Positions 1 to 7,250 of a DNA stretch of 34,427 nucleotides are shown one piece after another. How positions within the stretch are numbered: position 1 is the first letter of the stretch; each line of letters starts with the position of its first letter. The notes beneath the pieces were generated by a model, which saw nothing but the letters and a program-made list of their open reading frames with translations, had not been told where the DNA came from and searched no databases. This DNA comes from a virus. A program made the translations under genes and the position numbers. The stretch is taken from positions 1-34,427 of IMG/VR virus record IMGVR_UViG_3300044949_000293. The stretch is one strand, 5' to 3'.

Positions 1-33
1 GAAGTCTCCCCAATAGAGTCCATAACCGTTCAT
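1..33 (-). CDS. 5' end of a leftward gene, cut by the window edge
   Basis: Only the first 11 codons are inside the window (MNGYGLYWGDF), read leftward from an ATG at 33-31. A GGAG Shine-Dalgarno sits five bases before the ATG, which supports this start. An upstream in-frame TTG at 87-85 could extend the protein by 18 residues but has no clear ribosome site. The fragment is too short to assign a function. It matters because it points away from all other genes in the window and makes the region from 34 to 358 a divergent intergenic region. Confidence 0.5.
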   Translation of the reverse strand, partial: MNGYGLYWGDF

Positions 34-358
34 TTCATCTCCAATCTGCCAGCCGAATTTCGGTTGGTCTGCCCCATATATACGCAAAGCTTCGCTTTGC
101 TATCTTGAGATGTGCGTAGCGCCTGTAGCATGGCGCCCCGCCTGTTAATAGCCAATCCGCATACTCGCCTGTCCCTGCGCGTGTGTGTATGTATACCCAT
201 GTGTGTATGTGTCTATGTGTCTGTTCATGTATGTCATGCTCAACAGGCTCAAGACACGCCTCCTGTCCGTCTGAATTTGACAATGCTGGGGCTCGTCGTG
301 TAAGATGGTTCCATCAATCGGCGCTGGGCTGGTTGATAACTAACCGAAAGGCAAGCAA
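34..358. other. divergent intergenic region with GT-rich tract and hairpin
   Basis: About 325 bases lie between the leftward start at 33 and the rightward gene at 359. The region holds a 7-bp inverted repeat with a UUC loop near 87-103 (arms GCAAAGC/GCTTTGC), an alternating GT-rich stretch at about 181-235, and the rightward promoter annotated separately. Short ORFs exist on both strands but their residue composition follows the GT tract and they look accidental. No convincing leftward promoter was found. Confidence 0.6.
277..306 (+). promoter_or_regulatory. sigma-70-type promoter for the 359-813 gene pair
   Basis: A perfect -35 box TTGACA at 277-282 is followed by an 18-base spacer and a near-consensus -10 box TAAGAT at 301-306. 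It lies about 50 bases upstream of the ATG at 359, so a leader of about 40 bases is expected. It is the best promoter match seen in the window and suggests the two downstream genes are read early by the unmodified host polymerase. Confidence 0.75.
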
Positions 359-625
359 ATGATTACAGCATGGACACACGATGATTTACTAGTAAATCTC
401 AAGGACGAAGTTAACGAAGTTAAAGAGTTCTATAACGTACCTTCGCTCGACCATGTACCCGATTTCGAATTGACTACAGTCAAGTACGCTCAACTAGGTG
501 ACCTAGTTCCACTAGGTAAGGGTCGCGTAGGCATAGTCTTCGACGTAGTCGAAAGCTTCGGAGTGCGCGAGTTGAGCATCGTCGCATCAAACCTTCGCGT
601 GGTTCTCAAGCGAGTAAGCGCATGA
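359..625 (+). CDS. small protein of unknown function, first gene of early pair
   Basis: Encodes 88 residues starting MITAWTHDDLL, with an AAAGG ribosome site before the ATG. I do not recognise the family. The N-terminal half is acidic and probably helical (residues 7-25), and the C-terminal half is beta-rich with a short LGKGRVGIVFDVVES segment. No membrane segment or metal motif is visible. It follows a strong promoter and its stop overlaps the next start by ATGA, so the pair is probably co-transcribed and translationally coupled. Early-gene or host-takeover roles are inferred from position only. Confidence 0.75.
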   Translation: MITAWTHDDLLVNLKDEVNEVKEFYNVPSLDHVPDFELTTVKYAQLGDLVPLGKGRVGIVFDVVESFGVRELSIVASNLRVVLKRVSA

Positions 626-813
626 GGGCGATAGCGTGTGACGATAACGGTACTCTCGCGGTGGTACGCGAGGGGAAGTTAGATATCTATACGCTCATCG
701 GCGAAGCCGACACGCCCAAGGATTTGACAAGTCGGAGTGTGTATACACTCCTTCACTCCATAGGCGAGCCCGATAGTGAGGCGCGTATATATGAATGGTT
801 CAAGGCTCTATAG
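622..813 (+). CDS. small protein of unknown function, second gene of early pair
   Basis: Encodes 63 residues (MRAIACDDNGTLAVV...). The ATG overlaps the previous stop in an ATGA arrangement, which typically couples translation. The pattern of short beta-prone stretches (TLAVVREGKLDIYTLIG) followed by a helical C-terminus is consistent with a compact soluble protein, but no family is recognised. It is followed by a transcription terminator at 886-916, which makes 359-813 a self-contained two-gene unit. Confidence 0.7.
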   Translation: MRAIACDDNGTLAVVREGKLDIYTLIGEADTPKDLTSRSVYTLLHSIGEPDSEARIYEWFKAL

Positions 814-885
814 ATAGTCAAGCCCCTCTTCCATCTCCGCGAGGACGGTGGGGGAGGGGTTCACCTTTTCAGACATGATTTACGC

Positions 886-916
886 GGGGCAGGGGGCAAC
901 CCTTGCCCCTTTTTTT
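886..916 (+). terminator. rho-independent terminator after the early gene pair
   Basis: A G-rich arm (GGGGCAGGGG, 886-895) pairs with CCCTTGCCCC (900-909) including one G-U pair, closing a GCAA tetraloop at 896-899. Seven T residues follow at 910-916. This is a textbook intrinsic terminator for transcripts arriving from 359-813. Confidence 0.85.
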
Positions 917-1120
917 GTGCGTTTGCCCATGCCGACCCCCCCGATGTTTAACCTCACCCCCCGCCCGCCCCCCACTATCACCAAAAATATTTTCACCAGA
1001 ACCAGGCTCTGACCTGCACTTTTAATATATTTTAAAAATAATTACCAAAACCCCTTGAGACACGCCCATCCTCTAGCCCCCTATATAAGTGTAACGGCGA
1101 AGTTCCACTGAGCCGTAAAC

Positions 1121-1145
1121 GGCGGTCTTAACGACCGCCTTTATT
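1121..1145 (+). terminator. hairpin with T-rich tail in leader of structural operon
   Basis: GGCGGTC (1121-1127) pairs perfectly with GACCGCC (1133-1139) around a five-base loop, followed by TTTATT. The short interrupted T tract makes it a weak terminator or attenuator. It sits about 75 bases before the terminase start, downstream of the weak promoter-like sequence, so it could limit read-through until a phage factor acts. Confidence 0.4.
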
Positions 1146-1214
1146 GGTAAATAAGCTTATGTGGGGATACCTCTGTCTATCCTCTTGTAGACCCCTACAG
1201 GTACTGGAGTAGAC

Positions 1215-3104
1215 TTGGAAAGAAATCTAACCCCCGAAGAGGCTCGTAAAGAACTCATCGACTTGGTACGCCAAGGGCGCACCATCGCCGATGCCCTAAA
1301 GGTTATCGGTAGAAGTCGTTCTTGGTATGACACCCAACGGCGCGAAGCTCAAGGCTTCGCTGCCTACGTAGACAATGCTCGGTTTAGAACAGCAGACCTC
1401 GCAGAAGATGCTCGGTCTGGTCTTTCTGACTTTGCCGAATTCTCCGAGAAGTATCTTGGTGCAAAAGTCTGGGACCACATGCTTAACGTGGTCGATATGC
1501 TAGAAGGTCGGGAACCTCGCTGGATTGAACCAGCAATGACCTACGAAAAAGGCTCTGGCGGTCTATCTCGTTTGCTGGTAAACGTACCACCAAACCACGC
1601 CAAGACCATGACCATCACGATTAACTACGTGACCTACCGTATCGTCAAGAATCCTAACATCTCGGTTATCGTAATTTCGAAAACCCAAGAGCAGGCTAAG
1701 AAGTTTCTTTACGCTATCAAGCAGCGTTTAACGCATCCGCGTTACGCTGACTTACAAGCTGCCTTCGGTCCAGCCGATGGCTACAAAGCAACCGCTGACC
1801 AATGGTCGGCTAACAAGATTTACCTTGGCGGAGATATCCGCGACAACGACGCTAAAGACCCTACGGTCGAAGCTATCGGTATGGGCGGTCAGGTCTACGG
1901 CGCACGTGCAGACCTAATCGTGCTAGACGACGTGGTGACGTTGTCGAACGCCAATGAATGGGCGAAGCAACAAGAATGGATTAGGCAGGAAGTTGCCTCA
2001 CGTCTCCCACCAGGAGGCGGTCAGCTTCTCGTAGTCGGTACTCGCGTATCAGCAGTCGACTTGTATAAAGAACTTCGCAACCCCCAGCATTACACGGATG
2101 GTGTACTTCCGTGGTCATATTTGTCCATGCCAGCAGTACTTGAGTACGCTGACAATCCAAAGGATTGGAAAACCCTTTGGGCTAAATCAGAGCAACCTCT
2201 TACAGACACTGACGTGCCTGACGAAAATGGTTACTTTGACCGATGGACAGGCGAACGCTTAACGGCGGTTCGCAACGAGGCAGGACCATCCAAATGGTCT
2301 CTGGTTTACCAGAACCTCGATATCGCGGAGAATGCAATCTTCGACCCGATGTGCGTCAGAGGCGCAGTCAACGGAATGAGAAAATCGGGTGCGCTTATTG
2401 CAGGCGCAGCGGGACATCCTGATAATGCACAGAACTTCTTTCGCATTATTGGTATTGACCCAGCGATGTCTGGCGACACCGCAGCTGTAGCTTACGCAGT
2501 TGACCGCAGAACACACAAGCGCTATGTCATGGACGTTCACGTCATGAGCAGCCCCACACCTGCAGCAATTCGCTCCTTGATAAGAGAGTGGACGGATGCG
2601 TATCAACCGCATACCGTTATAGTTGAGTCAAACGCTTTTCAGCTTTTCTTAACACAGGATGAGGAAATTAGAAACTTCCTTGCCACACGTGGTATTAATT
2701 ACCGACCACACTACACAGGTAATAACAAGCAAGACCCAGAGTTCGGCGTAGCCTCTCTGGCACCACTGTTCGGTACCGTCATTAAGCGAGACGGTAACAA
2801 CAACAACTTGAAGCATGCAGGCGATAACATCATTGAGTTGCCTGACTCTTCAAGAAATGAACATATTAAAAAGTTAATAGAACAACTTGTAACCTGGCAG
2901 CCAGGAGTACAGGGCAAGCGATTAAAGATGGACGCCGTGATGGCGTTATGGTTCTGTGAAATCGTAGCCCGTGATGTTCTACTTACTTCAGCCACTGTAC
3001 CAAACTTCCTTAAGAACGAATTCACACCACGTTCCGAAGTTGAATCAAGGTACATCGTCAACTTAGATGACTTAGCTGCAGCGCAGCGAATAGCGAGATT
3101 GTGA
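1215..3104 (+). CDS. terL: terminase large subunit with N-terminal HTH region
   Basis: This 629-residue protein is the packaging motor and headful or end-cutting nuclease. The ATPase region has a Walker A-like VPPNHAKT (124-131), Walker B LIVLDD (234-239) and a GTRVS coupling segment near 275-279. The nuclease region has GIDPAMSGDT with Asp 415, VIVES with Glu 471 and MDAVMALWF with Asp 573, the acidic triad expected of an RNase H-like terminase nuclease. The start is a TTG at 1215, supported by GGAG five bases upstream. Residues 6-60 look like a small-terminase-type HTH (GRTIADALKVIGRSRSWYDT). No separate small-subunit gene is seen in the window. Portal follows at once. Confidence 0.95.
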   Translation: MERNLTPEEARKELIDLVRQGRTIADALKVIGRSRSWYDTQRREAQGFAAYVDNARFRTADLAEDARSGLSDFAEFSEKYLGAKVWDHMLNVVDMLEGREPRWIEPAMTYEKGSGGLSRLLVNVPPNHAKTMTITINYVTYRIVKNPNISVIVISKTQEQAKKFLYAIKQRLTHPRYADLQAAFGPADGYKATADQWSANKIYLGGDIRDNDAKDPTVEAIGMGGQVYGARADLIVLDDVVTLSNANEWAKQQEWIRQEVASRLPPGGGQLLVVGTRVSAVDLYKELRNPQHYTDGVLPWSYLSMPAVLEYADNPKDWKTLWAKSEQPLTDTDVPDENGYFDRWTGERLTAVRNEAGPSKWSLVYQNLDIAENAIFDPMCVRGAVNGMRKSGALIAGAAGHPDNAQNFFRIIGIDPAMSGDTAAVAYAVDRRTHKRYVMDVHVMSSPTPAAIRSLIREWTDAYQPHTVIVESNAFQLFLTQDEEIRNFLATRGINYRPHYTGNNKQDPEFGVASLAPLFGTVIKRDGNNNNLKHAGDNIIELPDSSRNEHIKKLIEQLVTWQPGVQGKRLKMDAVMALWFCEIVARDVLLTSATVPNFLKNEFTPRSEVESRYIVNLDDLAAAQRIARL

Positions 3105-3108
3105 TTTC

Positions 3109-4869
3109 ATGAAAGAATTCGTACACGCTTTTGAGCAATTGAAAGCTAGAAACGCCGAGCGCGATAAGCGCATGCGCGAGGTAGCTTTAGTTCGTGCTGG
3201 TAATGCAGACCAGGTATTTCGTGGTTTGTTCCCAGAGGGAACATGGTCACGTCCTATCATTGCTAACCTTATCGACGTTGTAGCTCGTGATGTATCTGAG
3301 CAAGCTGGTGTTCTACCTACCATTACTGCTGCTGGAGATTCATCTCTCGATGACTCCCAGCGTACCAAAGCTGATAAGCGTACAAAGATTTGTAATTACT
3401 ATGTAGCTTCATCACGACTTGGTACGGAACTACTGCGTGGCGCAGACCAGTTGGGTACATACGGATTCGTTGTATTCCGTGTGGAACCTAACTTTAAAGA
3501 ACGTCGTCCGCATATCCATGTTGAAAACTCCATGGGTGCGTACTACGACGTTGACCGATTTGGCGAAGTCCAAGTCTATGCTCGCTCTTACCATCGTAAG
3601 GCGGGAGATTTAGCAGCTCAGTTCCCTGAGTATGCTGACCAAATTCTACAAACAGGTGCGTTCTCTCGTGGAGATACAAACCAGCTTCTTGAAGTTGTAC
3701 GATGGACTGATAAGAAGCAAGCAATCATGTTTATCCCAGAGCGAGGGGGCGTAGTTCTTGCACAGACACCAAACAAACTCGGTCGTGTCCCAGTTGCGAT
3801 TGCTCAACGTCCTTCTCTCGACGGAGAAGTCCGAGGCTCGTTCGACGATGTACTACCTGTTTACGCAGCCAAAGCTCGTCTTGCTCTCCTTACTATGGAA
3901 GCTGTCCAAAAATCTGTTGAAGCTCCTCTTGCTTTGCCTACTGATGTTACTCAGCTTTCCGTTGGTCCTGATTCAGTCATTCGTTCTAACTCCCCTGAGA
4001 AAATTCGTCGTATTAATTTGGACGTACCTCAATTCGCTTTTGCTGAGAATAATGTTCTAGCCGATGAAATGAAGTTGGGAACACGATTCCCACAAGCACG
4101 TGCAGGACAAGCAGAAGGTTCTATCGTTACTGGTCAAGGTGTCAAGGCACTTATGGCTGGATTCGATTCACAGATTAAAGTTATTCAATCAGTACTTGGT
4201 GAGGCAATTGGTCAAGCTATTTCAATCGCTTTGGCTACCGATGAAACATACTTCAAGGAAGTTACACGTGAAGTATCTGCTACGGCAAACGGAGTTCCTT
4301 ACAAGTTAAAGTACAAGCCATCAGCTGACATCAACGGTAACTATGGAGTTACAGTTGAATACGGACTAATGGCAGGTCTAGACCCTAACCGAGCACTCGT
4401 ATGGGGTCTACAAGCACGAGGCGACAAGCTAATCTCACGAGGAATGCTACGTCGCAATCTACCGATTTCGCTCAATGCTGGAGAAGAAGAGCGAGCAATT
4501 GATATTGAAGAGATGCGTGATTCGCTAAAGCAATCAGTTGCATCTATGGCTGCTGCAATTCCACAAATGGTAATGCAAGGTCAAGACCCAATGAAGATTG
4601 TTGAAAAGATGGCTGCAGTTATTGACGAACGTAAGAAGGGTACTCCTCTAGAGGATGCCGTTGCTAAAGCGTTCAAGCCAGAACCAGCACCAAAACAACC
4701 TCAGATGCCAGGAATGCCTCCACAGGGAGCAGCTCCTGAACAGGGTATGGGTGGCGAAATGCCTAACTTCCCACAAGAACGACCAGCAATGCAAGAACTT
4801 CTTGCAGGTCTAACTGGTGGAGGAAATCCAAACCTAGCAGCAAGAGTAACTCGTCAAATACCAGCATAA
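3109..4869 (+). CDS. portal protein
   Basis: This 586-residue protein follows the terminase by four bases, the standard position for the portal, the dodecameric ring through which DNA passes. The N-terminal part (residues 30-60, ending IIANLIDVVARDVSEQAG) and the central beta-rich domain are typical of portal proteins of short-tailed phages. A long helical section lies around 290-480. The C-terminal 60 residues are Pro, Met, Gln and Gly rich (PQMPGMPPQGAAPEQGMGGE) and probably disordered. The ribosome site is weak, so translation may be coupled to the terminase. The family call rests on composition and order more than on a single motif. Confidence 0.88.
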   Translation: MKEFVHAFEQLKARNAERDKRMREVALVRAGNADQVFRGLFPEGTWSRPIIANLIDVVARDVSEQAGVLPTITAAGDSSLDDSQRTKADKRTKICNYYVASSRLGTELLRGADQLGTYGFVVFRVEPNFKERRPHIHVENSMGAYYDVDRFGEVQVYARSYHRKAGDLAAQFPEYADQILQTGAFSRGDTNQLLEVVRWTDKKQAIMFIPERGGVVLAQTPNKLGRVPVAIAQRPSLDGEVRGSFDDVLPVYAAKARLALLTMEAVQKSVEAPLALPTDVTQLSVGPDSVIRSNSPEKIRRINLDVPQFAFAENNVLADEMKLGTRFPQARAGQAEGSIVTGQGVKALMAGFDSQIKVIQSVLGEAIGQAISIALATDETYFKEVTREVSATANGVPYKLKYKPSADINGNYGVTVEYGLMAGLDPNRALVWGLQARGDKLISRGMLRRNLPISLNAGEEERAIDIEEMRDSLKQSVASMAAAIPQMVMQGQDPMKIVEKMAAVIDERKKGTPLEDAVAKAFKPEPAPKQPQMPGMPPQGAAPEQGMGGEMPNFPQERPAMQELLAGLTGGGNPNLAARVTRQIPA

Positions 4870-4882
4870 CAAGGAGAAATAA

Positions 4883-5032
4883 ATGTTCGGAAAGCAAGGA
4901 AAAGCAGCAAAAGCTCCAGTACACCCAGGACACGCAGGCAAGAAGTCAGCAGGTAAGGGTGTCGGTCTAGGACAGAATGCTAAGCCAGCAGCGCTAAAGA
5001 CCATCAAGGGCAACAACAACAAGCTTAAGTAA
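4883..5032 (+). CDS. 49-residue basic Lys/Gly-rich protein
   Basis: A small ORF of 49 codons fills the gap after the portal. It has a strong AAGGAG ribosome site before its ATG and ends MKxx-free with a basic KLK tail. The protein begins MFGKQGKAAKAP and contains about a quarter lysine, with no hydrophobic core. It is likely a nucleic-acid-contacting or disordered virion-associated peptide. The stop overlaps the ribosome site of the next gene, which is also Lys-rich. No family recognised. Confidence 0.7.
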   Translation: MFGKQGKAAKAPVHPGHAGKKSAGKGVGLGQNAKPAALKTIKGNNNKLK

Positions 5033-5041
5033 AGGATAACC

Positions 5042-6661
5042 ATGGCAGCCAAGAAGGCAAAGACCACACGAAAGTATCGGCAGGCAAAACAGGCTGCCAA
5101 ACCTGCTGCCAAGGAAGCGTTTCCTGGTAAGAAGCAAGCAGGACGTAGAGAACCATTAGGCAAAATCAGCTTAGAAGATAAGCAAATTGCTGATGAAGTA
5201 AGAAAAACCGCTAAGTCTGAACTTGGCAAGAATGCATACCTCAGCAAGTCTGAATACAATATGCAGCAAGCTGCATCTCGTGCAAGATTCCGAGAGGCAA
5301 TGCGTGAAGAGTTCGGCGAATACGGTGGAAAGAAAGCTTCACCAGCTGAATCAGAAGTATCTAGAGCAGCTAAAGCAACTTCAGCAGGCAAGGGTTCATC
5401 TCTTGTAGAAGATGGCAAGGTTGTATCTAAGGCTCGTGCTGAAGAAATTATGTCAGGTAAGAAGAAGTCACCTGCTAAAAAGAAAGCAGCGGTTAAGAAA
5501 CCTTCTGTTGCAAAGCCAGGCGTCGATGTTAAGAACGTTGCAAAGGTAGCAGGTAAAACTGTTGCTGCTGCTAAGGCAGCAAAAACTGCAGGTAAAGCTG
5601 CAAAGTCTGCTGGAAGAGCAGCACGTTCCGCTGCAAACAAAGCAGCATGGAAGAACATGACTCCAGAAGAGCGCAAGAACTGGAAGTCAACTCGACCAGG
5701 TGCTAAGCCTTCAACATATGTAGCAGAACGTAACGCAGGTAAGACACCAGCAGATGCTGCTAAAAAGGCTAACCCAAGATTGTTCAAGAACCCTACGGCA
5801 GAAGCACCAGTAAAAATGCCAAAGGAATCAACAAAGACAACACCAACAAACGTTAAGCCTTCACCGCAAGGTAAGACACCAGTGCGTCCTACAGATGCAT
5901 CACTTCGTGCGAAGGAAGATGCATATCTTGATGAAACCAAGAAGCGTATGGCTGCAAAGAACAAAGCTCTTGCTAACTCAGCTAAAGGTAAAACACAAAC
6001 ACCTCAAGCAGAAAAGGCTAGAGCTACCGCAAAGCCAGAACCAAAGAAGGCTGTAGCACCTAAGAAGGGTTCACGTACAGTACGTGGAGCTAAGTTTGTT
6101 GCTAAGAAGTTCCCACTAGCGATGGTTGCTGGAGAAGTTGTTTCAGCAGCTAAGGGTTCTACATTTAAAGACCTTAATGAGATTAACCGTCTTAAGGCAA
6201 AACTTGGTGATAAGCCAATGTCAGCCAAAGAAGGTGCAGCAACACAGGCAAGTAACCTTGCTAATCTTGCAACCATGGGTCTTGTTGGAAAGACTCGTCG
6301 TCAACGTATGGACGAACTTAATGCAAAGATTAAAAAGAAGGAAGCAGCAACTGCTAAAGCCAACAAGGGTCTTCGTTATGGACCAAAGGGCGAAAGCTTA
6401 GTTCCAGGAACCGATGCATACAAGAAGGGTTCCAAGACACGTCCATCTGCTAGTTCAGCAAATAAGCCAACAACTGGTGCAGGTGGTTCATCTACTAAGT
6501 ACGTAGTTAAGAAGGGCGATACCTTGTCAGGTATTGCTAAGAACGCAGGGCTTTCACTTTCAGAAGTTCGTGCATTAAATCCAAAACTAATGAACGACCC
6601 TAAGTACAAAAAGGGTTCAGCGATTTGGTCTGGAACAAAGGTTAACGTTAAGAAGAAATAG
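5042..6661 (+). CDS. Lys/Ala-rich protein with C-terminal LysM domain
   Basis: This 539-residue protein is dominated by lysine and alanine for most of its length, with histone-H1-like runs such as KSPAKKKAAVKKPSVAKPG and VAAAKAAKTAGKAAKSAG. The last 55 residues (485-539) form a LysM domain: YVVKKGDTLSGIAKNAGLS, then EVRALNP and a closing GTKVNV. LysM binds N-acetylglucosamine-containing polymers such as peptidoglycan. The start ATG has AGGA five bases upstream. Placement after the portal and before the capsid block suggests a virion protein, possibly DNA-condensing inside the head and cell-wall-binding on ejection. That double role is inference. Confidence 0.85.
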   Translation: MAAKKAKTTRKYRQAKQAAKPAAKEAFPGKKQAGRREPLGKISLEDKQIADEVRKTAKSELGKNAYLSKSEYNMQQAASRARFREAMREEFGEYGGKKASPAESEVSRAAKATSAGKGSSLVEDGKVVSKARAEEIMSGKKKSPAKKKAAVKKPSVAKPGVDVKNVAKVAGKTVAAAKAAKTAGKAAKSAGRAARSAANKAAWKNMTPEERKNWKSTRPGAKPSTYVAERNAGKTPADAAKKANPRLFKNPTAEAPVKMPKESTKTTPTNVKPSPQGKTPVRPTDASLRAKEDAYLDETKKRMAAKNKALANSAKGKTQTPQAEKARATAKPEPKKAVAPKKGSRTVRGAKFVAKKFPLAMVAGEVVSAAKGSTFKDLNEINRLKAKLGDKPMSAKEGAATQASNLANLATMGLVGKTRRQRMDELNAKIKKKEAATAKANKGLRYGPKGESLVPGTDAYKKGSKTRPSASSANKPTTGAGGSSTKYVVKKGDTLSGIAKNAGLSLSEVRALNPKLMNDPKYKKGSAIWSGTKVNVKKK

Positions 6662-6669
6662 GTCAAACA

Positions 6670-7074
6670 ATGTCAATGATGCAACCTTCGGGTCCTGGAA
6701 AGTTCGCTAAGCGAACCGATAGACAGGGTGCTATGAAGTTACCTAACGCTGCTTATGGTGAGCAAAAGCAATTCCAAGCAGAACAAGCAGGCGCACCAAT
6801 GGCAAAGTCAGCACCACGGCGCAATCCAATGGAAAACATTGTTCCGTTAACAGCGCCAACACGTAGACCAAGCGAACCTGTTACTGCAGGAGTTGACTCT
6901 GGTCCAGGACCAGGTAGTTCAATTCTTGGAATGAAAAAACCAGCAGATGTTACGTTGGAAGATTTATCCAAAATGTCTCAGTACATGCCATTGATGGTTC
7001 GCTTTGCGGACTCACCACAATCTAGTGGAACAATGAAAGCGTTTGTTAAATATCTAAGGAGTCAAACCGAATGA
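6670..7074 (+). CDS. putative structural protein of unknown function
   Basis: Encodes 134 residues. The N-terminal 80 residues are Pro, Gly, Lys and Gln rich and look disordered (PSGPGKFAKRTDRQG, SGPGPGSS). The C-terminal 45 residues look folded and helical (VTLEDLSKMSQYMPLMVRFA). It lies between the LysM protein and the next small gene, with which it shares an ATGA overlap. No family is recognised; a virion or assembly role is inferred from location. Confidence 0.75.
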   Translation: MSMMQPSGPGKFAKRTDRQGAMKLPNAAYGEQKQFQAEQAGAPMAKSAPRRNPMENIVPLTAPTRRPSEPVTAGVDSGPGPGSSILGMKKPADVTLEDLSKMSQYMPLMVRFADSPQSSGTMKAFVKYLRSQTE

Positions 7075-7250
7075 GAGCACTCAAGAAGTTCGAAGAGAAC
7101 CTTGAGTACCTTGGCTTTGACATGGCTCCAATTGCTTGGGATATAGCACGTATGGAGTTTCCAAACGATGATGACCGACTTGCTTTATTAGAAGAATTGA
7201 CTGTTCAGAAGGAGGTCACACCAGGTGTCAATGACGGAATGGTGGAATGA
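7071..7250 (+). CDS. 59-residue acidic protein of unknown function
   Basis: A 59-codon ORF starts with ATGA overlap on the previous stop and runs 26 bases into the next gene. The protein begins MRALKKFEENLEYLGF and has a conserved-looking IAWDIARMEFPNDDDRLALLEEL helix. A very strong AAGGAGGT ribosome site for the following gene lies inside it (7209-7216). Double overlap and lack of any gap argue that it is translated. Function unknown. Confidence 0.7.
   Translation: MRALKKFEENLEYLGFDMAPIAWDIARMEFPNDDDRLALLEELTVQKEVTPGVNDGMVE

Larger units (their letters stand above)
814..1214. other. intergenic region between early pair and structural operon
   Basis: About 400 bases carry no convincing gene. 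In order: an imperfect hairpin at 823-859 (CCCCTC/GAGGGG arms), the terminator at 886-916, a C-tract block at 936-973 (runs of 7, 6, 3 and 6 C), an AT-rich block at about 979-1050, a weak promoter-like pair TTGAGA (1055-1060) and TATATA (1082-1087) with an overlong 21-base gap, a hairpin at 1121-1139, and a small hairpin TGTAG/CTACA just before the terminase start. It is the only candidate place for the promoter of the long structural operon and may hold other phage control signals. Confidence 0.6.

Noticed and set aside
112-303. A 63-codon plus-strand ORF in the GT-rich region
   Set aside because: Cys/Val-rich composition follows directly from the GT repeat, and the promoter at 277-306 overlaps its end.
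1055-1087. TTGAGA and TATATA as a normal late promoter
   Set aside because: The 21-base gap is too long for a host sigma-70 promoter; kept only as a weak possibility.
4834-5964. A 376-codon minus-strand ORF across the end of the portal gene and the Lys/Ala-rich gene
   Set aside because: It is antisense to Lys/Ala-rich sequence, which naturally yields long Phe/Leu/Ala-rich antisense frames. No ribosome site or family pattern was seen.
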